Source: Klebsiella grimontii (lineage in GTDB: Bacteria; Pseudomonadota; Gammaproteobacteria; Enterobacterales; Enterobacteriaceae). From it: a DNA stretch of 64,000 bases. The notes under the pieces are model-generated. The model was not told the DNA's origin and did not search any database. It was given only the letters and a program-made list of their open reading frames with translations. The position numbers were made by a program, and so were the translations under genes. Of the stretch, positions 9,404 to 18,734 are shown piece by piece. The first letter of the stretch is position 1; every line of letters begins with the position of its first letter. The stretch is from NCBI RefSeq assembly GCF_900200035.1, contig NZ_FZTC01000023.1, positions 53,115 through 117,114 on the forward strand, read 5' to 3'.

Positions 9404-10597
9404 TTATTTACGCCGTCCCCAAATCCACAGGGCGGCGATCGCCAGAGCAAACACCGTACCAAAGCCAATCCCCACGCCGACGACAGGAATGCCGATGCTC
9501 ACCGCCAGCGAATAGAGGCCCAGCATCAGCAGCATCGCCACGTTTTCACCGAGGTTTTGCACCGCGATAGCGTTACCCGCGCCGACCGTATGTTTGCCGC
9601 GCTCCTGAAGCAGCGCGTTCAGCGGCACGATAAAGAAGCCCCCGAACGCCCCGAGCAGCAGCAGCAGAGCAAACGCCGGCAGCAGCGCCTGCTGGATGGC
9701 GAAAAAGATAACCGCCACGCCAATCAATATCCCGGCAGGCATACAGCGCGACACCGTTTCCAGCGTCACCAGCTTCGCCGCCGCGCCGGCCCCCAGTACG
9801 ATCCCCACCGCCACCATCGCGTTAAGGTAAGTCGGCATGGCGTTGCTGGTAATGCCCAGCGCCACCGGGACCCACAGCACCAGCAGAAAGCGCAGCGTCA
9901 CGCCCGCCCCCCAGAACAGGCTGGTGCCGACTAACGAAAAGCGCGTCTCACCGTTGCGCCATAGCGTCGTACAGGCGCTAAAGAAGCTGTGGGTCATCGG
10001 CCTGAAGCGCCACGACTGTCCGGGGCGAGCCGCCGGCAGCTTCGGGATCCACAGGTTGGCGACCACCGCCCCGGCGTACACCACCGCGCAGACGCTGAGC
10101 GCCGCCACGACGTGCCAGTCGGCGAGGATACCGCCCGCCATTGAGCCGAGCAGGATCGCCGCAATGGTCGATGACTCCATCAGGCCGTTCGCTTTCACTA
10201 ACTTATCGCCGGTGGTCAGCTCGCCGAGAATGCCGTATTTAGCCGGAGAATAGGCGGCGGCGCCGATACCCACCAGCGTATAGCCAATAAACGGATTCAC
10301 GCCGAAGCAGATACAGCCCGCGCCGACCAGCTTCAGGCCGTTAGCCGCCATCATTACCCGCCCTTTGGCAAAGCTATCGGCAAACTGTCCGACAAACGGC
10401 GCGAAGAGAATGTAAGCGCCCACAAACAACATCTGTAATACCGGCTGGCTCCACTCCGGATAGAACAGCTGCTTCATCAGCGCCAGGGTAGCGAACAGCA
10501 GCGCGTTATCGCCAAACGCCGAAAGAAACTGGGCGCAGATAACCGCCATCATCCCTTTCGAATACAGCGAACCGTTAGTGTGTACTGACTCACTCAT
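9404..10597 (-). CDS. lplT: LplT, lysophospholipid transporter
   Basis: LplT is an MFS protein that flips lysophosphatidylethanolamine across the inner membrane so that Aas can re-acylate it. The 397-residue sequence from [15 protein letters not shown] has the E. coli length and about 12 membrane helices; the start at 10597 was chosen on that match, discarding an extension to 10750 that lies inside aas. The start overlaps the end of aas by 8 bp, so the two are translationally coupled. Downstream is a BIME. Confidence 0.96.
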   Translation of the reverse strand: MSESVHTNGSLYSKGMMAVICAQFLSAFGDNALLFATLALMKQLFYPEWSQPVLQMLFVGAYILFAPFVGQFADSFAKGRVMMAANGLKLVGAGCICFGVNPFIGYTLVGIGAAAYSPAKYGILGELTTGDKLVKANGLMESSTIAAILLGSMAGGILADWHVVAALSVCAVVYAGAVVANLWIPKLPAARPGQSWRFRPMTHSFFSACTTLWRNGETRFSLVGTSLFWGAGVTLRFLLVLWVPVALGITSNAMPTYLNAMVAVGIVLGAGAAAKLVTLETVSRCMPAGILIGVAVIFFAIQQALLPAFALLLLLGAFGGFFIVPLNALLQERGKHTVGAGNAIAVQNLGENVAMLLMLGLYSLAVSIGIPVVGVGIGFGTVFALAIAALWIWGRRK

Positions 10598-12749
10598 CCG
10601 AATCTTCCGTCTGTTCAACCATGCCTTTAAGGGTGACAAAGTCCGGCTTGCCGCTGCCCAGAACCGGGAGCTGCTTGAGCCAGCGAATGTCGCGCGGTAC
10701 CGCCAGCTCCGGTACGCCGTGTTCACGGGCATAGCGCAGCAGTTTTTCACGATTCATTTCATTATCGGTAGTAAACAGCACCAGCGCCTCGCCTTTGCTG
10801 GCATCCTGTTTAATCGCCGTAGCGTGCATTTTGTCCGGCGAAACCGCCAGCGCCACCTGTTCGACCATCTCCAGCGACACCATCTCACCGGCGATTTTGG
10901 CAAAGCGCTTCGCGCGGCCCTGAATCCGCACGTAGCCCTGCTCGTCAAAGCTGACGATATCTCCGGTGTCGTACCAGCCGGCCTCAACTTCGCCGTGCTG
11001 ATTTTCCGCCGCTGGCGCTTCCAGTACCCCAGGATTTTCCACCCGCAGATAGCCGTTCATAATGTTTGGCCCTTTAAGCTGCAAACGGCCCCCTTCTTCA
11101 ATTCCCGGCATCGCCAGCAGACGCGCATCCATCCCCGGCAGAATGCGGCCAACGGTGCCCACTTTCGCCGCCATCGGCACGTTGATCGAGACTACCGGCG
11201 CGCATTCGGTGACGCCGTAGCCTTCAAGAATGCGCAGACCAAACTTGTCCTGCCAGATCTGCTTCGTGCTCTCCTGCAGCTTCTCCGCCCCGGCGACAAC
11301 GTAGCGCAGGCGGTAAAAATCATACGGATTCGCGAAGCGGGCGTAGTTGGCAAGGAAGGTGGAGGTGCCGAACAGCACGGTACAGTTTCGGTCGTACACC
11401 AGCTCCGGCACCACGCGATAATGCAGCGGGCTGGGATAGAGGAACACTTCCGCGCCGGTAAACAGCGGCGTCAGTAGGCCAACCGTCAGGCCAAAGGAGT
11501 GAAACAGCGGCAGCGCCGACATAAAGCGGTCGTTCGCGGTAAAGTCGGCAATGGTTTTAATTTGTTCGACGTTGGCCAGCAGGCTTTTATGGCTATGCAC
11601 CACCCCTTTCGGATTGCCTTCCGAGCCGGAGGTAAAGAGGATCATCGCCGCGTCTTCCGGCTGCTGCTTAACCTGAGCCAGCTTCGGCATCATCAGGTGA
11701 GCAAAAATCCACAGCTTATCGACGGCGGTGACGTCGCCTTTTAAATCTTCGAGGAACACCCAGCGCACCTGGGTCAGCTGCTCCGGCAGGTGCCAGAGTT
11801 TGCCTTTATCGAGGAAGGTGCGTGAGGTAAAGATGGTTTTGATTTCCGCGGCGGTAATGGCGCTGCTCAGGCCTTTGACCCCGGCGGTATAGTTCATCAT
11901 CGCTGGGATCCGCCCGCGGGCAATCGCGCCGAAAATCACCGCCGCGCTAATTCCGGCGTTCGGCAACATCAGGCCGATTTTTTCGCCCTGGGCGCTGTAT
12001 TTTTCCAGAATGCGCGCCACGAAGAGGGTTTTGGTCAGCAGCTTACGGTAGGTGTCCGGCTGAAAATTGATATCTTCCACGCAGTTTTTGCGCGCGCCGA
12101 AGCGGTCCTGGGCCGCCAGCAGCGACTCATACAGCGTTTCGCGCGGGCGCACCGCCATCCGCGCTTCCATCATGATCTGATGCAGCATTTCACCGGCAAT
12201 TTTACGCCGCTCGCGGGCGCGAGGCGCATCGGGCATTGGCAGATGCGTCGGCGGCAGCAGGTGCAGCTGAATGCGCGGGAACAGACGGCGTTTGACCAGC
12301 CCTTTCAGGCGGCTGAAGGGAGTTAATTCAGCACCTTCGATTCTCAGCGGCACAATAGTCGCCTGTGACTTCGCCGCCACAAAGGCGGCGCCGTCGTAAA
12401 TTTTCATCAGTGAACCGCTCACCGAGATTCGCCCTTCCGGGAAAATCACCACCGGACGCCCCTGCTCAATCAGGCGGACCAGATGCTTTATCGACATCGG
12501 TTTGGTCGGGTCCAGCGGCACAAAATCAATAATCGGCTTTAGCGCGCGCATAAACCAGCGATCGCTGATTGAGGAATAGACCGCGAAGACCGGGCGCACC
12601 GGCAGGAAAAGCGCCAGCAGTACGCCGTCAATAAAAGAGACATGGTTTGGGGTGATCAGTACCTTTTGCTGGTACAACGCCTGCGTGTCACCGGTAAGCC
12701 TTACCCGATACAATCCTTTGAAAAGCAGTCTAAAAAATCCCAAAAGCAT
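10590..12749 (-). CDS. aas: Aas, acyl-ACP synthetase/2-acyl-GPE acyltransferase
   Basis: Aas is a two-domain inner-membrane enzyme that activates fatty acid onto ACP and transfers it to lysophosphatidylethanolamine. The 719-residue protein equals the E. coli size. Residues 1-200 or so form the PlsC-like acyltransferase with NHVSFID (HX4D) and [10 protein letters not shown]. Residues 230-719 form an AMP-dependent synthetase with [12 protein letters not shown] and the YDTGD motif near the C-terminus. It forms an operon with lplT, which together recycle lysophospholipid. The OmrA and OmrB sRNA genes lie upstream on the same strand, each with its own terminator. Confidence 0.96.
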   Translation of the reverse strand: MLLGFFRLLFKGLYRVRLTGDTQALYQQKVLITPNHVSFIDGVLLALFLPVRPVFAVYSSISDRWFMRALKPIIDFVPLDPTKPMSIKHLVRLIEQGRPVVIFPEGRISVSGSLMKIYDGAAFVAAKSQATIVPLRIEGAELTPFSRLKGLVKRRLFPRIQLHLLPPTHLPMPDAPRARERRKIAGEMLHQIMMEARMAVRPRETLYESLLAAQDRFGARKNCVEDINFQPDTYRKLLTKTLFVARILEKYSAQGEKIGLMLPNAGISAAVIFGAIARGRIPAMMNYTAGVKGLSSAITAAEIKTIFTSRTFLDKGKLWHLPEQLTQVRWVFLEDLKGDVTAVDKLWIFAHLMMPKLAQVKQQPEDAAMILFTSGSEGNPKGVVHSHKSLLANVEQIKTIADFTANDRFMSALPLFHSFGLTVGLLTPLFTGAEVFLYPSPLHYRVVPELVYDRNCTVLFGTSTFLANYARFANPYDFYRLRYVVAGAEKLQESTKQIWQDKFGLRILEGYGVTECAPVVSINVPMAAKVGTVGRILPGMDARLLAMPGIEEGGRLQLKGPNIMNGYLRVENPGVLEAPAAENQHGEVEAGWYDTGDIVSFDEQGYVRIQGRAKRFAKIAGEMVSLEMVEQVALAVSPDKMHATAIKQDASKGEALVLFTTDNEMNREKLLRYAREHGVPELAVPRDIRWLKQLPVLGSGKPDFVTLKGMVEQTEDSDE

Positions 12750-12835
12750 AACAACTCCGTTTGACCGGTTAATCAGTCAAAGCAGGTTACATGAGAAGGG
12801 GCGGAAAATGCACCAGGAGGAGCGGAATTCAGGAC

Positions 12836-12923
12836 AAAAAAAACCTGCGCATCCGCGCAGGTCGGTGCAAGATAATCAGTACGAAAAGCGTACTTAAAAA
12901 ACTCACCAATCAATACCTCTGGG
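12836..12923 (-). ncRNA. omrA: OmrA small RNA
   Basis: The transcript would start CCCAGAGGTATTGATTGGTG (12923 downward), the conserved 5' seed shared by OmrA and OmrB that pairs with outer-membrane and regulator mRNAs. It ends in a strong terminator, ACCTGCGC-GGATGCGCAGG followed by eight T (12843-12836). The position between aas and galR and the tandem arrangement with OmrB match E. coli. In E. coli OmrA is OmpR-dependent and Hfq-dependent and represses ompT, cirA, csgD and ompR. The middle hairpin differs from the one I recall for E. coli. Confidence 0.93.
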
Positions 12924-13040
12924 ATCCTGATTGTCTCGTTTTTTCCGCCGCTGGCGCCAGCCATAAAACGCAAGTGAATGAGCCTAAGTGCAACCAGTTA
13001 TTACTTTTTTCGCGAACTGTAACAATGGCCAACGGCGGGC

Positions 13041-13122
13041 AAAAAAAAACCTGCGCATCTGCGCAGGCTGGTGTAATTAAGTGGTCAACCTGAAGTTGAC
13101 TCCACCTATCAATACCTCTGGG
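13041..13122 (-). ncRNA. omrB: OmrB small RNA
   Basis: A second sRNA of 82 nt with the same 5' seed CCCAGAGGTATTGATAGGTG (from 13122) and the same terminator stem ACCTGCGCAGATGCGCAGG (read with its T run at 13049-13041). A central hairpin GTCAACTTCAGGTTGAC distinguishes it from OmrA. The tandem omrA/omrB order between aas and galR is that of E. coli. Confidence 0.93.
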
Positions 13123-13339
13123 ATAGCCAGAGTATCAATGCAATGAATGGGTAAACCAGCGAACATTCGCAACAGCCAATCGCAAAGTGTAAGCAAAGGT
13201 GTGAATTGTCGTTTCCCGGAATCATTCTCCGCTCGCCTGTGGGTAACTATTTCACCCGCAACGCTAATCTGCGTCACAATTGCATGAACCCAAAAGTCGC
13301 AAGCCTTGAATCTGCCGCGCTTTCCCGTAACATAAACGT

Positions 13340-13355
13340 TATGTAAACGCTTACC
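13340..13355 (+). promoter_or_regulatory. GalR/GalS-type operator before galR
   Basis: TATGTAAACGCTTACC matches the GalR/GalS half-site pattern GTGNAANC-GNTTNCAC in most positions and sits 17 bp before the galR start, consistent with autoregulation. Confidence 0.65.
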
Positions 13356-13371
13356 CTAAAAAAGGCCTGGT

Positions 13372-14388
13372 ATGGCGACTATTAAGGATGTAGCCCGGCT
13401 CGCAGGAGTTTCCGTCGCTACCGTCTCCCGCGTTATCAACAATTCACCGAAAGCCAGCGAAGCGTCGCGCCAGTCGGTAGGCGCCGCGATGGAAACGCTA
13501 AATTATCATCCCAACGCCAACGCCCGCGCGCTGGCGCAGCAGTCAACGGAAACCGTCGGCCTGGTGGTAGGTGATGTCTCCGACCCCTTCTTCGGCGCGA
13601 TGGTGAAAGCCGTCGAGCAGGTCGCCTACAATACCGGTAATTTTTTGCTGATCGGTAACGGCTATCACAACCTCCATAAAGAGCGCCAGGCGATCGAACA
13701 GCTGATTCGCCACCGCTGCGCCGCGCTGGTGGTCCACGCCAAAATCATCCCCGATGACGAACTGGCCTCGCTGATGAAGCAAATTCCCGGCATGGTGCTG
13801 ATTAACCGCATCCTCCCCGGCTTCGAGCAGCGCTGCGTTGCGCTGGATGACCGCTACGGCGCATGGCTCGCGACCCGCCACCTGATTCAGCAGGGGCACA
13901 CCCGCATCGGCTATCTCTGCTCAAACCACGCTATTTCCGATGCCGAAGACCGCCTGCAGGGCTACTACGCGGCGTTAAAAGAGAGCGATCTGCCGTGTAA
14001 CGATCGCCTGGTGACCTTTGCCGAACCCGATGAGAGCGGCGGAGAACAGGCCATAACCGAGCTGCTGGGCCGCGGCAGAAACTTCAGCGCCGTCGCCTGC
14101 TATAACGACTCAATGGCCGCCGGCGCAATGGGCGTATTAAACGATAACGGGATTGATGTGCCGCGCGAGATTTCGCTGATTGGCTTTGATGATGTGCTGA
14201 TTTCGCGCTACGTGCGCCCGCGTTTGACCACCGTACGCTATCCGATTGTCACCATGGCGACGCAGGCCGCGGAGCTGGCGTTAGCGCTGGCGGAACATCG
14301 CCCGCCGCCGGAGATTACCCACCTTTTCAGCCCCACGCTGGTCCGCCGTCACTCGGTGATTGCGCCTCTCGAGAGCGATAAATCGTAG
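13372..14388 (+). CDS. galR: GalR, galactose regulon repressor
   Basis: A LacI-family repressor of galactose uptake and Leloir genes, released by D-galactose. The 338-residue protein begins with the LacI-type helix-turn-helix MATIKDVARLAGVSVATVSR, followed by the hinge (NANARALAQQ) and a periplasmic-binding-like effector domain ending at VRRHSVIAP. It is a few residues shorter than E. coli GalR (343). A GalR-type operator lies 17 bp upstream. The 3' end overlaps the convergent acetyltransferase gene by 40 bp, an arrangement absent from E. coli, where lysA follows galR. Confidence 0.95.
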   Translation: MATIKDVARLAGVSVATVSRVINNSPKASEASRQSVGAAMETLNYHPNANARALAQQSTETVGLVVGDVSDPFFGAMVKAVEQVAYNTGNFLLIGNGYHNLHKERQAIEQLIRHRCAALVVHAKIIPDDELASLMKQIPGMVLINRILPGFEQRCVALDDRYGAWLATRHLIQQGHTRIGYLCSNHAISDAEDRLQGYYAALKESDLPCNDRLVTFAEPDESGGEQAITELLGRGRNFSAVACYNDSMAAGAMGVLNDNGIDVPREISLIGFDDVLISRYVRPRLTTVRYPIVTMATQAAELALALAEHRPPPEITHLFSPTLVRRHSVIAPLESDKS

Positions 14389-14828
14389 CGGTATAAACTG
14401 ACGGCGACGGCCGGATAATCCAGGCCTTCGCCGATATACTGCCAGCCGAAACGTTCATAAAAATCGCGGCAGGCGGAGTAGAGAAACAGCTCGCTATAGC
14501 CCTGCGTTCGGGCATAGCCGATAACGTGCTGCTGTAGTTTCCCCGCCACCCCCCGCCCGCGCGCTTCAGGAGCCACGTAGAGCGCCGCCATCCACGGATA
14601 GAGATCCTGACGGCTGATTAAATCGCAGCGCCACAGGCCGACGGTGCCCAGCAGCATCTCCCCTTCAGCGGCAATAAAGGTTATCGGCAGCGCCCCCGGG
14701 GTCTGGCTATGCCCGACAATGCTGGCGAAGAACGCCTGCGGCAGCGTTTCACCGCCAAAAGCCTGCCATAGCCATTCCGTCACCCGTGAAGCGTGCTGCG
14801 GCGCGGCGTGGAGGGGCTGAATGATCAC
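14349..14828 (-). CDS. GNAT-family N-acetyltransferase
   Basis: A 159-residue GCN5-related acetyltransferase. The acetyl-CoA loop is visible as VAPEARGRGVAGKL (near residue 88), followed by the C-terminal FYERFGWQYIGEG typical of the fold. The substrate is unknown. The start is a GTG at 14828 that overlaps the TGA of the upstream GntR gene (GTGA), with AGGGG about 8 nt upstream, so translation is probably coupled. The last 40 bp overlap the end of galR on the other strand. It is the last gene of the beta-glucoside operon by position; a role in that pathway is only inferred. Confidence 0.85.
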   Translation of the reverse strand: MIIQPLHAAPQHASRVTEWLWQAFGGETLPQAFFASIVGHSQTPGALPITFIAAEGEMLLGTVGLWRCDLISRQDLYPWMAALYVAPEARGRGVAGKLQQHVIGYARTQGYSELFLYSACRDFYERFGWQYIGEGLDYPAVAVSLYRYDLSLSRGAITE

Positions 14829-15598
14829 ACCAGCTTCCCCTGAAAAATTGGGACCGATTCAAACAGATAGCCGTCAAAGTCCGGCGCGTCTTCATCGGAG
14901 AGCTCCAGCAGGCTGTTTTTGACGTTTTCAAGATGCTGCCACATTGCCTGCCAGGCCCCCATCACATCGCGTCGGCGCAGAGCGGCGAGGAGCGTTTGCC
15001 GGTCGCCGAGCCACTTCAGCCGGTACGCCCGGCTGGCGATATGCACGTTGAACTGCTGCCACAGCGGGCTGCTGTCCATCTGCAGCCAGATACGCTCGAC
15101 CGTCGCCAGCAGCATCTGATTTTGCGTCGCCCCGGCCAGCACCAGGTGAAACAGACGGGCGTTATCCTGGCTGGTATCGTTGGCGGCAATGGCCCGCTGC
15201 TCCTGCTCGATAATGCGCTTCAGGTTATCGATATCGGCGCGGGTCGCCATTTTGGCAGCAAAGGCGGCGATATTGCTCTCCAGCAGCTGGCGGGCCTGCA
15301 GGATTTCGAACGGCCCGACGTCGCTACTCAGCATCTGTTCTTCCTCGCTATCGTCCTCGTGCGGGATGCGCATGACATACACCCCGGAGCCCTGGCGAAT
15401 ATCGACCGTCCCCTGCAGCTCCAGCATCAGCAGCGCTTCGCGGACGATGGTCCGGCTCACGCCGTAGGTCTCGGCGATATTGCGTTCCGGCGGCAGGCGC
15501 GACCCGATGGGGTAGCGCCCCTGCGCAATCTGTGCGCGTAAATCATCACCTATTTCCTGGTAGGGTTTCTTTTCCGGCGGAATGATAGCCTTCTCCAC
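14825..15598 (-). CDS. GntR/FadR-family regulator, UxuR/ExuR-like
   Basis: A 257-residue regulator with an N-terminal winged helix (RLPPERNIAETYGVSRTIV, residues 34-52) and a FadR-type FCD effector domain. It resembles the UxuR/ExuR subgroup across its length: GPFEILQARQLLESNIAAFA near residue 95, MWQHLENVKNSLLE near residue 219 and FDGYLFES at the end. UxuR and ExuR respond to hexuronates. Here the gene follows a phospho-beta-glucosidase gene by 68 bp in the same direction, and UxuR-type boxes are present in the operon promoter (18497-18593), so I infer it regulates this operon. Effector unknown. Confidence 0.85.
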   Translation of the reverse strand: MEKAIIPPEKKPYQEIGDDLRAQIAQGRYPIGSRLPPERNIAETYGVSRTIVREALLMLELQGTVDIRQGSGVYVMRIPHEDDSEEEQMLSSDVGPFEILQARQLLESNIAAFAAKMATRADIDNLKRIIEQEQRAIAANDTSQDNARLFHLVLAGATQNQMLLATVERIWLQMDSSPLWQQFNVHIASRAYRLKWLGDRQTLLAALRRRDVMGAWQAMWQHLENVKNSLLELSDEDAPDFDGYLFESVPIFQGKLV

Positions 15599-15666
15599 AA
15601 TATCACCTGTGCGTTATGAACCTGCGAGTCAATATCGGCCGCTATCTTAGCAAAATTTCCGTCCGC

Positions 15667-17094
15667 CTAGCGCCACTCATCGTCAATATCCAGCGTCAAT
15701 TCGCGACTCTCGCCTAGCTTACGGAACCAGCTGGCGGAAGCCTTGGGCCGCCGGGCACGATTATTTTGTAAATCGATTTCAATCAGCCCGTAGCGATTTT
15801 TAAACGCGTTCATCGGCGAAACGTTGTCGGTAAAGGCCCACAGCATGTAGCCGTGACAGTTGGCCCCCGCTTCCCTCGCGCGCAGCGTTTGCCACAGATG
15901 CTCGCTGATAAAACGGATCCGGTAGTCGTCGGCGATGGCGCCTTCGCGATTGCGAAACTGCCCTTCGTTTTCCACGCCCATGCCGCTTTCCGCCACAAAC
16001 CACGGAATATTGCGATAGTCCTGCTTGATCCGCATCGCCATATCAAAAACGATTTGCGGATAAATTTCCCAGCCGCGAGAGCTATTCATCCGCCGCCCCG
16101 GTAGCTCAAAGGGCTCATAATAGTAAGCCGGGTGGAACGGCGTCTGCGGATGCCAGGCGCGCGAGGGGGCTTTGACGCGATGCGGGTAGTAAAGGTTAAT
16201 CCCCAGCTCATCGACGGTGTTTTCGCGGATAAGCGCCAGCTCTTGCGCGTCATAATCCCATGAGACGTGGTGCTGTTCGAGCAGGGTCAACAGCTCGGGC
16301 GGGTAGACGCCGTGGACCAGCGGATCGAGGAAAACCCGGTTATAAAACAGATCGTAGCGTTCGGCGGCGCGAACGTCGTGCGGCGCGTTTGAACGCGGGT
16401 AGGTGACCTCCGGGTTAAGAATGCAGCCGACCGTGCCGCGATAGCCTTTCTCGCGAAACAGCCGGACCACTTTTGCCGTCGCCAGCACCTTGTGGTGATT
16501 CCACTGCATCCAGGTGCCGGTGTTCTGCTCGTAAGGCCAGCGCAGCGCATCCAGATAAACGCGGGTCTGCACGACGATCGGTTCATTGAAGGTAAACCAG
16601 CGCGTGACTTGGTGGTGATAGCGGGCGAACACTTTCTCCGCGTACTGCACAAACAGCTCAACCACCTTTTTCGACGCCCAGCCGCCGTACTGCTCCAGCA
16701 AATAGCCGGGAAGTTCATAATGCTCAAGGCAGATCATCGGCTCGATGCCGTTGGCCAGCAGTTCATCGAAGAGCTGGTCGTAGTACGCCGCATAGTCTTC
16801 ATCGACCGTGACGTTTTCATAGTCGGTGAGAAAGCGCGACCAGTTAATCGACGTGCGGTAGTGGGTCAGCCCCGCCAGCTTCATCAACTGCACGTCTTCG
16901 CGAAAGCGGTTTATAAAATCGGTCGCCACCGCCGGGCCGTAGCCGTTATGCCAGACGTGGCGGTCGTTTTTGTACCACAGATCCGGCCAGGAGTCCTGGC
17001 CCTCTTTTTTGCCGCTCCAGCCCTCGGTTTGCCACGCCGAAGCGGCGGCGCCGAGGATAAAGTCGTGGGGGATCGCCATCCTTACTGTCGTCAT
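15667..17094 (-). CDS. GH1 6-phospho-beta-glucosidase
   Basis: A glycoside hydrolase family 1 enzyme of 475 residues that should split phosphorylated beta-glucosides (cellobiose-6'-phosphate or aryl beta-glucoside-6-phosphates) in the cytoplasm. Key motifs: acid/base Glu in WFTFNEPIV, the nucleophile segment WFVAESGMG (ESG, where most GH1 enzymes have ENG) and the C-terminal YGLIEID. The start at 17094 has GAGGA upstream and gives MTTVRMAIPHDFILGAAASAWQTEG; an extension into the preceding gene is unlikely. It follows the PTS IIC gene by 7 bp. Klebsiella oxytoca casB is a plausible orthologue, but I cannot align it. Confidence 0.88.
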   Translation of the reverse strand: MTTVRMAIPHDFILGAAASAWQTEGWSGKKEGQDSWPDLWYKNDRHVWHNGYGPAVATDFINRFREDVQLMKLAGLTHYRTSINWSRFLTDYENVTVDEDYAAYYDQLFDELLANGIEPMICLEHYELPGYLLEQYGGWASKKVVELFVQYAEKVFARYHHQVTRWFTFNEPIVVQTRVYLDALRWPYEQNTGTWMQWNHHKVLATAKVVRLFREKGYRGTVGCILNPEVTYPRSNAPHDVRAAERYDLFYNRVFLDPLVHGVYPPELLTLLEQHHVSWDYDAQELALIRENTVDELGINLYYPHRVKAPSRAWHPQTPFHPAYYYEPFELPGRRMNSSRGWEIYPQIVFDMAMRIKQDYRNIPWFVAESGMGVENEGQFRNREGAIADDYRIRFISEHLWQTLRAREAGANCHGYMLWAFTDNVSPMNAFKNRYGLIEIDLQNNRARRPKASASWFRKLGESRELTLDIDDEWR

Positions 17095-17101
17095 CGTGTC
17101 C

Positions 17102-18439
17102 TCATATCTGTTGGCTGGTGGGAGTGTTTTCCGCCTGGCGCTGGGCGTTTTCCGCGCGTCGGGAGGCAATTTTGACGAACGGCAGATAGATCAGCACCGC
17201 GGTCAGAATGCAGATAAGCTGCGTCACCACCGCGCCCATCGAACCCGCCGTGGAGAGCCAGGCGTTGATCAGCGGCGGGGTGGTCCACGGCACCATCACC
17301 ACCGCTTTACCGGCAAAACCGGCGGCGGTTGCGAAGTAGCCGATGCTGCCGGTCACCAGCGGCGTGATAATAAAGGGGATCGCGAGGATCGGGTTGAGCA
17401 TGATCGGCATGCCGAAAATCACCGGTTCGTTGATGTTGAACAGGCCCGGTCCAATCGACAGCTTGGCGATCTCTTTCATCTCTTTACGTTTGGTGGCAAT
17501 CATCACCGCGATCAGCAGGCCAATCGTCAGTCCCGATCCGCCAATGCTCATATAAACATCCCAGAACGGCATGGTGATGATATTCGGCACCTCTTTGCCC
17601 TGCTCAAAGGCGCTCATATTGACGGTGATCGCTCCCAGCAGCAGCGGTTCGCGGATCGGTTTGATCATCTGGTTGCCGTGGATGCCGATAACCCAGAACA
17701 GCTGCGCGACAAACATCAGCAGCAGGATCCCCGGCAGGCTTTGCACCACGCGTTCCAGCGGCTGCTGCACCACCTGATAGACCGCGTCATACAGGTACAT
17801 GCCGGTGGCCTGATGGAAAATAAAGCCAAAGGTGGCAATCACCGTGGTGGTGATAATGGCCGGGATCAGCGCGGAAAATGACGCCGAGACGTTGGGCGGC
17901 ACGGTATCCGGCATCTTGATCTTCAGCCCCTTGCGGCCCTCCAGCCAGCAGTAGATCTCCACCGACAGAATGGCGATAAACATGCCGAGGAACAGGCTGC
18001 GGGTATCAGAAAACTGGCGCAGCAGCACATCTTTCACTTCATGCATTTGGCCGTCGACCATCATCTCGACGGTGGTCGGCGTGACGCAGATAAAGCAGAT
18101 CACCGCCAGCAGACCGGGGAACAGGCTCTTGATGCCGTTAATCCGCCCCAGTTCGATGCCGATAAGAAAGACCGCGCCAATATTGAGAAAGTTAAGGGTG
18201 GCGTAATTGATGGCGCTGGTAATGGGTTTCAGCGCCGCCAGAAACGAGAGCGCCTGAAAGCTGGCGAGCCCGTTTTTCGGATCCAGCACCATATTGGAAA
18301 TCAGCACCGAAAAGGCGCCAACGATGATCACCGGCATCAGGGTAATAAAAGCGGATTTTATCGCCATGATATAGCGGTAGCTGTTGAATTTCGTGGCGAA
18401 ACTCCCCAGTGAGTCGATCAGTTTGTCCTGCAATGCCAT
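17102..18439 (-). CDS. PTS lactose/cellobiose-family IIC component
   Basis: A 445-residue EIIC permease of the CelB/ChbC/LicC type with about ten membrane segments. The family substrate region GPGLFNINEPVIFGMPIMLNP is present near residue 325. It imports and, with EIIA and EIIB partners, phosphorylates a beta-glucoside such as cellobiose. No IIA or IIB gene is found beside it, so partners must be encoded elsewhere (for example the chb/cel system). It is the first gene of the minus-strand operon IIC-GH1-GntR-GNAT. Compare K. oxytoca casA; this link is from memory and by context. Confidence 0.88.
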   Translation of the reverse strand: MALQDKLIDSLGSFATKFNSYRYIMAIKSAFITLMPVIIVGAFSVLISNMVLDPKNGLASFQALSFLAALKPITSAINYATLNFLNIGAVFLIGIELGRINGIKSLFPGLLAVICFICVTPTTVEMMVDGQMHEVKDVLLRQFSDTRSLFLGMFIAILSVEIYCWLEGRKGLKIKMPDTVPPNVSASFSALIPAIITTTVIATFGFIFHQATGMYLYDAVYQVVQQPLERVVQSLPGILLLMFVAQLFWVIGIHGNQMIKPIREPLLLGAITVNMSAFEQGKEVPNIITMPFWDVYMSIGGSGLTIGLLIAVMIATKRKEMKEIAKLSIGPGLFNINEPVIFGMPIMLNPILAIPFIITPLVTGSIGYFATAAGFAGKAVVMVPWTTPPLINAWLSTAGSMGAVVTQLICILTAVLIYLPFVKIASRRAENAQRQAENTPTSQQI

Positions 18440-18496
18440 AGAGGATACCTCAGGTTTAAGGGCTTATAGCGCACCAGGTGTACAGCCAAACACCTA

Positions 18497-18593
18497 TTGG
18501 CATACCAAAAAATAGCGACTGGTGAAAATAAGTTCTGTGATTAAGCTCCCAACCCGCTCATTGGTATTCCAGAAAGGCGATAATTGGCATACC
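18497..18593. promoter_or_regulatory. Three UxuR-like boxes in beta-glucoside promoter region
   Basis: The motif TTGGYATNCC occurs three times between the divergent IIC and lacI-type genes: TTGGCATACCAA (18497-18508, a near-perfect palindrome), TTGGTATTCCAG (18561-18572) and TTGGCATACC (18584-18593). It resembles the known UxuR/ExuR operator core TTGGTATACCAA. The spacing of the last two is 23 bp, close to two helical turns. They fit the UxuR-like regulator encoded in the operon. Confidence 0.6.
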
Positions 18594-18734
18594 GCATTGG
18601 CGGTTTTACTTTCCACCCGATCAATTCCTGTAAAAGCGTGATCGCGATGGTTTTTTTGCCGCGCCATGAGGCCATATCCCCCTGAATGTCTGTGATAAAC
18701 TGCGGGTTACCACGTGATATCAGGAATCGGATGA

